A stretch of DNA of 64,000 bases from Daphnia carinata (lineage: Eukaryota > Arthropoda > Branchiopoda > Diplostraca > Daphniidae), in the NCBI RefSeq assembly GCF_022539665.2, contig NC_081331.1, positions 7,657,534 through 7,721,533 on the forward strand, read 5' to 3'. Position 1 is the first letter of the stretch; every line of letters begins with the position of its first letter. Below are positions 55,301-64,000 of the stretch, in pieces. The position numbers were made by a program, and so were the translations under genes. A model generated the notes under the pieces. It searched no databases. It was not told where the DNA came from and saw nothing but the letters and a program-made list of their open reading frames with translations.

Positions 55301-58300
55301 GCAAGAGCAATTTGAATTGTTCAATTAACATGTGATTATGTTTCTTGCTTAGATAATAATATTGGTTAATGGGAAGGTCTATTTTACCTTGCGGTGTGTG
55401 TTTAAGCTCCTTTACATACGAACAGAATGCCTCCCATGTGATAGGAGGCAATGCAGCGGATGCATTGTTAACCGCCCATGGGCGAAATAGAACTTGCATG
55501 TAAGCGGCAAATTTCGTCGCTTTTCGATACCTGTATCAGTATAAATAATCAGCATGGTGAAGCACTTTAGTAATGCACTATTTTTTAAATTACCAGCTCC
55601 GTGAGGGTTTTTTAGGACGTGGCGGCGGTGGTTTCGGCGGTCGACGAATCGGAATGGGTACTAGGAACTTCGAACGAATACGCTGTACGTATAAACTGTA
55701 CAGCGGATGGTCAGGATGGAAATCGAAATTAGCATTCGTAGGTCGAATGCCAGTTAATTTTTTCGTTTTCTTTTTTTGTTTTTTTCTCTTTCGCAACGGT
55801 TTTGCCGCTTTTCTGTTCCAATGTTTCCCGTCGGTCCTCCATCGGCTTCTACTGTATCTTCTCCAACACTGGGCCTTTCTTCGTCGCTATCATCATCTTG
55901 TACATTTTCATCACTCAACATACTGTTGTCCTCATTTTGTGGTTGCGCAACACATTCGTTGGTGTCAGTCATGTCACACTGATGTTTCTTTTCTTTTTGA
56001 AATTGCGATGTTTTGCCTCTCTTCGTTTTCCTCCCATTAACAGGAACAACGACAATAATAGATGAATACTCGTACAGAGTTAAAAAGTCTAACTCCTTGC
56101 CACGGAACGCATAATGGACACACTGGCGCACATCCGTGTAGCCTTTAGGTGTTCTATAAATGGTAGTAGTTGACTCTTCGGTACAGTTTTGCATAGAATC
56201 AAACTCAGGCAGATGGGGAGGTGGTGGTTGAAAGTCGTGCAAAACCTTGTCGGTTATGTCCTCCTCAACGGAAGAACTGTGATCAGATAAATTATCTTCC
56301 CTGCCGCTACTGTTGCATCCTTTTTTTTCGGGCAAACCATTGAGACCATCATTAGCATTAACATTGTAGCTCTCGTAAAAATCCAGGTCGCAGCACGCAT
56401 CGCTGCCAGAATTCACATGGAGGTTAGTCTCTTCGTTTTCTTGATGGAGTTCATGAGATGAGGGGTTCCGCTCATTCTTTTGCCTTTGTTTAAAGAAGTC
56501 CAATGCGTCGGAGACAAAGCAGTACCAAAAACCTTCACTGAAGTAATCAGCAGGGGCACCGAGAATGCCGAAGGCGCACGTTTGAGCCGAATACTCTGAC
56601 AGTCCGCACATTTTGTTCAGAGTGGCTTCCAAGAAGTGAGAAACTCGACGTGATTTAGACCCTGCATCATCACTTGATGACGGAAACGCATCAATTCGTT
56701 TCCGAGCGTGCAGCAACAACGAAATGGCTTCCAAAAGGTTGTCGCTCTTTTGTAACATACTTGATGAGGTAGATGGCCAGACCGTTCGATTGCGATTGTG
56801 ATCTTAATATATTCAGATTTGTGTTGCAACGTAGGAGTGCTGAAAAAAGAACCGACAGCTCGACAACCAATCCATTGTGCGGCCCAAGTTTGTGCAGCAA
56901 AGCATCCACCCCATCTTTCTTCATGCAGTTGAAAGCCTCGGCAACGTCATCTGGCCATTCGATAACCTATCCGAAAAAGTGTAAAATGTTCTTTCAAAGA
57001 GGAACGAACACATTCTGGTTAAAGAAACAAACACACCTGATCAGAACCTTGGATGCGCAAACAATTCGCCAACGGTTTGATGTTGCCTTCTTCATCAAAC
57101 ATGTCGTCTTCAGAACACCATTGAACGTTGATAAATGGCCGTGCAAGGTGCCAAATTAAAATTCGTGGATCGTGTGGCCCAAGTGGATCTTGGTTCAAAT
57201 CATTTGGTTCGGATGGGCCCAGCTCAACAGACGGAGATATGGAGTACATGATATTGTTTTTCTCGTCTCGGATGGCTTTAATCTGCGTCACACCTGTACC
57301 GTTGTTCGTTGGCTGAGGGTAAGCGAGACGGCATCCAATGAGACCATGTTTCGTTTTCCTAAATCCGAAATAAAGCAAAAATATGTCTAGTCCTTACAAG
57401 AGTTTCCCAACAACAAGTAAAGACATCTGTTCCATGGCATGTCGTTTTTTATGCATATTTACCGGCAAGTTGTGTTATGTTTATGAATATTGCACGAAGC
57501 GACGGTTCGCGCAAAATCGTTTTCGAAATCAACTCCGCCATTCGCAATTGGATTTGAGCATTCAAAAAAGGCAGCTCTTTGTCTCGTTTCCGGCGAAATT
57601 ATATTCAATTCCGTTAATAAATCTCGTGCATGCGTAAACAAATCCGTTTGTGCCTTGACAACGAAATCAAGGTAAGTTGCAATCAAATCACGTAACTGTG
57701 GGAAAGCTGGGAAAACATATCGAAAGTAGAGAAGTTAGTAATTTATACTATGGGCTAAAAGATTGCGGAAACTATACTATACCGCTTGCAACTTGAAGTA
57801 AATTTGCAGGCAAACCGTGCCACCCAAGAGCATGAATGTGCAGGCTTCCTCTCATTTGCGCCTCAACGAAGCCCGTAGCAGCCACTGGTTTCCCATAGAA
57901 ACTAAGCGTTCTTGACGACAGAGGAACCGTTTTCTTGTAACGCTGATGCTGAGGCGTTGAGAACAACACATTGAAAACATTTTCGGTCACCAGACGAAAA
58001 TTTTCCGCAGCCCCCATCCAATTGTTTGCCAAACACTCCTGCAAGCTGCACTCGGTCAACGACGTTTCCTGAAATGAAGGGCGTCCACGTTGTAAAGCTT
58101 CAAGAAACCCATCGCAACTGGCAGGGAATGAATTGGACAGTGACGATTGACCACTACGAATGTTACTCGGCTCGTGAATATCGTCTAGCGACCACGTTGG
58201 GAAAATAGTTGGCGGTCCATGATAGTAGTTCATGGCGATAATTTTCGAAAGTGAATGCTTCCTTTCCGCTTTAGAAAAGGGAACTTTACTCGTAAAGACA

Positions 58301-61300
58301 GCAATATGCGGACTCAGCTCTTTGACCAACAGAAGTGATTCCGGATGACACGGGTTATCAGAAGCAAACTGTAGCCGTTGTAACAAATTCGGATCTTCAA
58401 GTAATTTGTAAAAAATTTTGAGCGAGCACTGGTCAGATTTCACTCTTGCTCGAACGATACGTGAAACAGCGTGTCGTTGATGCTGATCGAACAAAAGAAA
58501 CGTTAGTCGATAGCAGGAGGCCATTCGATTGTCGTACTGCAGGAGAATGTACCGAATGCAATGTCTAGGAAGTGTTCCTTTGTAAGAAATTCCTGTTCCA
58601 AAAAGAAACAGAAATGGGAAAGCTTTTAACAATAGTAGACAGTTGTTTTGAAACTCGTTGATGGGATTTTTTTCATTCCGATGCACGCGAATACGGGAAT
58701 GATGGCTATTCTGAAGCTCCTGTCTTCGTGGCAACCCGTCCTCATCGTCATCGTCCGAATTTTTACCATCCGGAAGTTGAAAACTGTCTAGCTGGTAATC
58801 AAAATCATCGCCGTGAAGAATGGATTTTTTCACTGCTAATGCAATTGCGGAAATAGGATGTCTTTCACTTGAATCGACGTAGTTGTTTCGTGTGACGAAC
58901 ACGGGAACGGTCGGCACTTGGCCAGTAACTTGTTCCGTGTTTGCTTACTTGTCACTTCTGCCAATGCCAGAAATATTTGCTTGAGAGACATCTACACCTA
59001 GTTGAAGGGAAAAAAATTTTATTAGTATTACCAAACCCCCCAAAAAACTCAAAATCAAAAATTTGCTCTCACTTGTATCATTCTGGAAAACAGTACTTGA
59101 TGATCCGTACGGAGCCGCTCGATCACCAATCACTTGTTCGACGTCTTTTACGAGCATGTCGTCCATAACTACTACATTTTCTATAAGGCGTTCCGATATA
59201 GCTTCAAGCGATCGTCGAGTCTCTGGCTCACGATTGATAAGAACGTCTTTGTACAAAACGTTACAGGCTTTCAAAAAATCAAGCCATTCGTAAACTGCAT
59301 CTGCTCGAACGAGCAAATCAGGTACTCTTTGGAAAACAGTTGCTGAATAGTCAATCCACTCTGTACGGCTACCGATGAAATGAAGACTGACAATTTCAGT
59401 CACACCATGTACTCTGGGTAACGAGTCACGAACCACGTCGAGTTGAATAGGTGCATCGTGCGGAAAAGTAATACAGTGTCCGAGTTTGGCCAACTGTCTC
59501 CCGTAAGCAGAAGGGCCTGCCAACTTGAACACAGACATGAACGGACACACGATCGCGATAGCCACCTGTTCAACTGTTGTCAGCTTTGGCAAATCCAATA
59601 GCTCGACGTTACCAAAGTCAATTCCGCTAGCGATGGATAGCCTAGGAATCGTATTCGCTTTGATGCGCGAGTGGCACTCGTTGCAGAGCGTAGCAGTCGG
59701 AATATCTCGTTGCGGGCCAGTAAAAGACACTAAAGGTGCGTGTAGGTGATAGGTGACGCTGTCGTAAACAAAATGACCGACGCCTGCTCTGTACTTTACT
59801 GGTAGCAAATTGAGCTGTGCCTCATCCTCTTCGCTATACTGCAGCAAAGAAAGTTCGTTTACCGGGACGTTATGGAAGATGACGTCACCCATTTCAAATT
59901 CACGAATACCGCACGCCGAGCATCCTGGGAAACGGGAATGAAGATTCACTCCTTTTTTAAAGCAAGCATAAATGCGTTCACGGTCGTCAATGAGCTCTTG
60001 CAACTCACACTCTACTTGAGCCATTAATCTTCCAACAGCGGGATGAATTTCAGAACACTTGTTGTCCTCAATCCCATGTCTCGTACTCATAGGAGTAGAT
60101 GGCCGAGATACATTTTCATTACTACTATCCACTTCTTTACTTGTGTCGTTGCAGTTGAAGCCTCTAGGCGCGTGAACTGGAGCCATATAATCGAACCAAT
60201 CCAACAGATCCTCTTCATTTTGTGTAGGTGGTAGATGTGCAGTTTCTATAGTGGCTCTGTCATTTCGGACAGCATCGGCCCCTTCTTGCAAAATTGCTGT
60301 TGGGACCAAGGCGACGTCTCTGTAACGTTCAACGTCGCTGTTGACGGCAAATAGCAAAGCTGCGGCCACAGCATCGTCTTCTGTACGGGCAGACAACTGT
60401 CCCACGCTCGGTTCATTTTCTTGCCATAGCGTTTCTACAGGCAGAGACGTAATTTGCCTGCGTCTGCCATCCTGCTGCAACGTTGTTTTCTTTGCGGTGT
60501 TGACGGGTGCACGGCTCGTTCTTCTATACACGGCACGGGTGATCTACATGTCGAAACGACAGCCGTTCAGATAGGACAACAAGTCGCAATGTTAACAAGC
60601 AAATACCTCCGTTTCTCCAGTGGCATTGTTGCTACCATGGCTTACGCGTGCAATTGGTGATGCCTAGAGAAAAGACAAAGTTGCAGAAACAATAGCATAC
60701 ACAATAGGCAACTGTCAAGGTAAAATACCACCGTTCCAGGAACACGGGGAACGTTGGACGGAAGCCTCGTCGATCCGCACACCGGCGAATTGGATGCAGA
60801 GCGAGCCGCAGGCCATCCATAGTATTGTGTACCGGCAGGCAACTGATCCACGTGCGATGAGCTTTCTCGCAACAGTATTGCAACAGATGGAGAAGTACTT
60901 CGACTGCGTCGGCCATCCTGCTGCAACCTCGCCCTCTTGGACGTGTTGACGGATGCATGGCTCGTTCTCACAGACATGGCACGGGCGACCTGCATTTCGA
61001 AATGACAACTGTTCACAGAGGGGAAAACTACCACGTTAATGAGCAAATACCTCAGAATCTCCACTGGCGTTACTGCAGCCACCACTCACTCTTGCAAAGG
61101 GGAATGACTAGGAGGGGGGAAAAGTTGCAGAAACAATAGCTTCCACTATAAAAGCAAATGTCGAGCTCAAATACTGCCGTTCCAGCAACACGGGGAATCT
61201 TGGACGGACGCCTTGTTGATCCCGACACCGTCATTTCGAATCCAGGAGCACCTTCAGTTCAGCGAGAAATGGAAAATGGTAAAAAATTTTAAAGCCAATT

Positions 61301-61712
61301 GTTGTGAAAAATAGCTTACTGTATGAATGTTCAGCGAGGACATTATAACTTGGTCCTAAAAGAGGGAAACATTAAAGTTTTGCAACTGTGAACATATCGT
61401 ATACCCACCAATGTTAATAGAAGGCAATGATCCAGGTTTAAGCCGCCACCGCTTTAACGCAACTTCTTCTGCCCCAGAATCCACACCAATCCTATGTGAC
61501 TTTATGATATCACAATCCCGAAAGTGTTTCGCACACCAAACGCTGCTTTTCGTCACTGCAACACCTTCTCTCCCAATTAACTGTACCCACTGGGAAAATA
61601 ATGTACGCTCAGTTTCGCAATCAGGGAAGTGGAAAAGGGGACAGGGAAGCCCTTGCTTCCGAAAACTGCGGGACCCTGTATCACACCCAGAGCAATAGCA
61701 AAGCCGAGGCAT
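52339..61712 (-). pseudogene. THAP-Rep-helicase fusion gene of the Helitron, at least 16 exons
   Basis: Phase-matched exons (minus): 61712-61409, 61355-61320, 61251-61175, 60989-60729, 60543-59073, 58997-57778, 57695-57463, 57358-57037, 56966-55594, 55530-55388, 55160-54594, then from 54534; the remaining exon borders, down to 52339, are approximate. Exon 1 is a THAP finger: CYCSGC, PLFHFP, W, WCAKHF and KPGSLPSI. Exons 3-5 contain a repeated segment. Exon 5 has a Cys-rich DUF6570-like region. Exon 6 has the HUH motif RGSLHIHALGW; exon 9 has the two-Tyr motif AIYLIKYVTK and, downstream, FHPDHPLYSLYVQRIR. Helicase: Walker A GAPGTGKS, Walker B AITIDEISF, GDLYQIPPTQ, GAPGILTENINPLL, YVLLSRVRKSANL. 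Breaks: TAA at 58945-58947 and frameshifts near 56750, 55790, 54430 and 53400. Rep nicks and ligates; the helicase unwinds; THAP is a DNA-binding finger. Confidence 0.8.
60290..61251 (-). repeat. Tandem exon-intron duplication, period ~446 bp
   Basis: Matching anchors lie 446-447 bp apart: TTGCAGAAACAATAGC at about 60681 and 61128, and ACACGGGGAA-TTGGACGGA at about 60739 and 61185. Exons 4 and 5 both start with VARAM/ITRAV-type residues, then RTS-A-VNT-K, LQQDGRR. Exon 3 and the end of exon 4 both read GSTR-PS--PRV-GT. The unit includes exon and intron, so this is a genomic duplication within the Rep/helicase gene. Confidence 0.8.
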
Positions 61713-62726
61713 TTGTGGGAAACGAAAAGAAATCAAACTTTAATTGTAGCGTGCAGGCACTGACTGACAACGAATCGTCTGCTAGGAGCATTTTTGGACA
61801 GTGTGGCCTAGCCTGGCTCCGTGAGCGCCATCTAACGTCGCAGACGGAGAGCGGAGCGCACAAAGACAAAGCCAATAGGTGGCTGAATTAGTGTACCAGT
61901 TTTTTTCGCCATTTTCCTCTGGAAAACAATTCGTCTGCTATTTTAGGCCATCTGGACCAATGCCAGAGCCGAAACGTCCCGTGGAGACCGCTCGTTTCTT
62001 TGAAGCCCAAAAATCGCTCTGACCCCCGAAAAAAAACACCCCGAAATAAGGTAGGGATAAGGCCTTACGTCAGAACTAACGTTCTTGCCTCAGGAATAAA
62101 CGATGAAATTAGGAGGCGTTTTATCTACAATGATGCATGTATTTTCCTAGGTTAAGGCATACGAGTACAAAAAGGGCAAGGAAATGTAAGAAAAACAGGG
62201 GAACAGTTTGGAAACAAAAGTAGAAGAGATTTTTGTAATTAACTCTTACGGGTAGCACGAGCGGAAGGAACACAAAGGAAATAAAATGAGAGCAACCGCA
62301 ATACTCACAGTTACACGTTGGTGGCACACAGATAATGATTTGAATAAGTAATACGAATGGCAGTCGAACTGACCGAGAGATATTAAAAATCAGAGCAGAT
62401 TTAATTAAGTCAAACTAATGGAATGAGCATTAAGATAAACGTATAGTTCACTAGACAATACTACTAATCAAGGCAAAAGCAGCAGGGTGATTTGAGGCAA
62501 CTATTAGATTCGGAGGCAACTTCGCCAGTCGGAGGCAATTTCTTGACTGGCCTTCCTCAGTTTCTGAGTTCACAATGGAATTTCTCGTTTTGGTAAAGTG
62601 GCGTGATGTGTAGCTTCGGTACACCAGCAGCCCCGAGACGCTAGCTCGACTGCGTTAGTCTGCTCCACTTTGTTTTTTTTTTTTGGTTTAAAACTCTGGT
62701 TATGATATTTTCTGCTGCTTGCACTT
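61713..62726. other. Upstream region of the Helitron gene, no gene recognised
   Basis: No frame with recognisable motifs. Direct repeats of CGGAGGCAA occur near 62512 and 62531. The region upstream of 61712 should contain the Rep/helicase promoter, but no TATA box is obvious. Confidence 0.4.
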
Positions 62727-64000
62727 TTAAATCAAACAATTTTGAAATAGACGTGGTGACCCAGGATCTATGATTGCCATCGTCGATGAATACAGTGGCC
62801 CTTGTTTTTTTCTCCACTTGGGCCTACTATTATCACCTTTGCTGTTTTCACCATGAAGTGGCCAGGGGCATTTGCAACGGAAGCAGATTCCATAACGTTT
62901 GTCATTCGGCACTATTCCGTTAACGGTTTGTTGACGAAGCGCGTCTGCTTTTTGTCGGAGATAGCCGTGTAGTGTATTGCTTGGCAATGTTTGCATGCGT
63001 AGTGGGTGGACAATTCATCGTGGTTTGCATTAAAACAAATGACGCTCCGTGTCTGCCTTTCCATGATGAACTTTTTTCGTTTAGGCTTACTGATTAAACC
63101 ATGGAATAATGAATTTTCCCGCAAAAAAATGCATAGTCTTGTGCATTCTGGCACGTTCCCGTGTCTGGTTGATGTGTTCGACGATAGCGTATTTCCTTTG
63201 GGGTTTTTCCTGGTGTGTGGAGCTGATTGAAATGTGGCTTCTATCGCCAGCTGTGTTGCTGTGACAGTTGGTAGTTGTTCGACTTGGTTGTGTTGATTGC
63301 TATGCTTTTTTATGGTTTCCGATTTCAACCGGCTGTGCCTTTCTACAGTACCAACTTGATTCCTAATGAAACCCAATAGTGCTGTAATGTCAGTGAAGTC
63401 GATATCGTAAGACCTCCTTGGCGCAAAACCAATGAACTTATTCATGCGGCTTTTCTGCATGAAAAAGTTCATTAGTTTTGCGCCAAGGAGCCTTACTTTT
63501 GGTTTAGCATAAACTTTTTTAGCTCCATTATGGCAACATTGTAGTTGGCAGCAGTAGAATCTAAATTTTCGACCACACAAAAATGCTTCCCCTTTTAGAT
63601 ATACTTTGAGGTAGTCGAATTTTCGGACAACCGACATCGTGGACGAATGGATTGCAGACATTAAAGCTCTCTTAATATGGTGTCTTACTCAAAGGTAACT
63701 CACTTAAAAATGCTTGGCTTGTCTTTGTAGGTGTCGTGCCTTTGGTTGTACGCGACCTGTTTCTACTTGCATTGGAGCTTGGTTTTGCGCCATTAACTGT
63801 TGATTTTGCAAGGTGTAGCTTAGGCTTAGTATTGTTTAAAAGTTTGTGCTGCGAAAAATTGCTGCGTTTGGGTAAGCAGGTCTTGTAGCAACTGGGTTCT
63901 GTCTTCGTTTCTTGGGCGCTGCTCTTTTCCCTGGAATTCCTTAAAGCTAGTCTTTGCCAACCGTGGATAGTAGGATGCTCATTTCTTCTTCTAGTTTTAC
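62727..64000 (-). pseudogene. Uncharacterised Cys- and Lys-rich coding region, off the right edge
   Basis: On the minus strand a long open frame (63661-62912) begins near a Met-rich start and has CCQLQCCHN, a Lys-rich middle, THYACKHCQAIHY and a basic tail. A second frame (62996-62727) overlaps it and contains YGICFRCKCPWPLH, so a frameshift or splice joins them. Upstream, to 64000, a further basic open stretch (SREKSSAQETKTEP, TVNGAKPSSNASRNRSRTTK) leads to a good donor AAGTGAGT near 63703. The Cys pairs suggest zinc binding and nucleic-acid contact. I do not recognise the family. It could be another Helitron-borne gene, a different transposon, or host. Confidence 0.4.
63414..63490. repeat. 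34-bp-arm hairpin within the uncharacterised frame
   Basis: Arms 63414-63447 and 63457-63490 are reverse complements with two mismatches around a 9-nt loop (GGCTTTTCT). The arm includes CCTTGGCGCAAAAC and AATGAACTT. It is open in the minus-strand frame, so both arms are translated. Confidence 0.93.

Larger units (their letters stand above)
50205..61712 (-). mobile_element. Helitron with THAP-Rep-helicase gene and RPA gene
   Basis: The minus strand carries a Rep (HUH) and PIF1-like helicase gene, followed 3' by an RPA-like gene. This pair defines autonomous Helitron-type rolling-circle transposons. Limits given are those of the coding regions. True ends (5' TC, 3' stem and CTRR) were not found and probably lie in 49140-50204 and right of 61712. 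The Rep/helicase gene is damaged, so this copy could move only with help. Confidence 0.8.

Noticed and set aside
55590-56040. Plus-strand frames opposite the Helitron helicase linker
   Set aside because: Phe/Ser-rich antisense of the acidic and Lys-rich linker; no independent evidence of coding.
58918-58947. A 32-bp intron removing the TAA in the Rep gene
   Set aside because: It would need a donor and acceptor only ~32 bp apart; the frame continues past the stop, so a nonsense mutation is simpler.

Overview
The window is eukaryotic genomic DNA, almost certainly from an arthropod. The only host gene recognised is a 17-exon, intron-rich RGS-PX sorting nexin whose introns are 54 to 203 bp. Almost everything else is nested transposable elements: Ty3/gypsy, BEL/Pao, an I-like LINE, hAT, foldback MITEs and a Helitron. 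Very short introns together with BEL, hAT and Helitron diversity suggest a small crustacean such as a water flea, but that identification is inference.

Layout, left to right. A degraded minus-strand Ty3/gypsy element with an env-like candidate runs off the left edge (1-6240). A plus-strand LINE (6755-13567) is interrupted by a gene fragment with SWIM and PHD zinc fingers and by a palindromic tandem repeat. A foldback MITE (13589-27011, TTA duplications) holds a complete but dead BEL/Pao element (BEL1, 13748-25902). Two hAT elements are nested in the BEL1 integrase, each with an 8-bp target duplication. The larger one carries a roughly 980-bp tandem repeat full of tRNA-like modules. The host gene (27202-31233) starts about 190 bp beyond the MITE. 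To its right lie an internally deleted second BEL copy on the minus strand (BEL2, 32214-35443), a decayed gag remnant, and a much decayed third BEL remnant (BEL3). BEL3 is split by a gypsy element with near-identical LTRs (gypsy2, 40436-47813), which is itself split by a hAT element (43270-45936).

The right quarter is a minus-strand Helitron. It has a Rep/helicase gene (61712-52339) and, downstream, an intact-looking six-exon RPA-like single-strand-binding protein (51983-50205). The most interesting signal is that a THAP zinc-finger exon joins through phase-matched introns to the Rep/helicase exons, via a duplicated exon, so the element appears to encode a THAP-Rep-helicase fusion. The Rep/helicase copy has one nonsense codon and several frameshifts, so this copy is dead. 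An uncharacterised Cys-rich coding region with a 34-bp-arm hairpin occupies the last kilobase.

In terms of function, only the sorting nexin and perhaps the RPA gene read as intact. The transposon genes form four layers of insertion whose order can be read from target duplications and interrupted frames.
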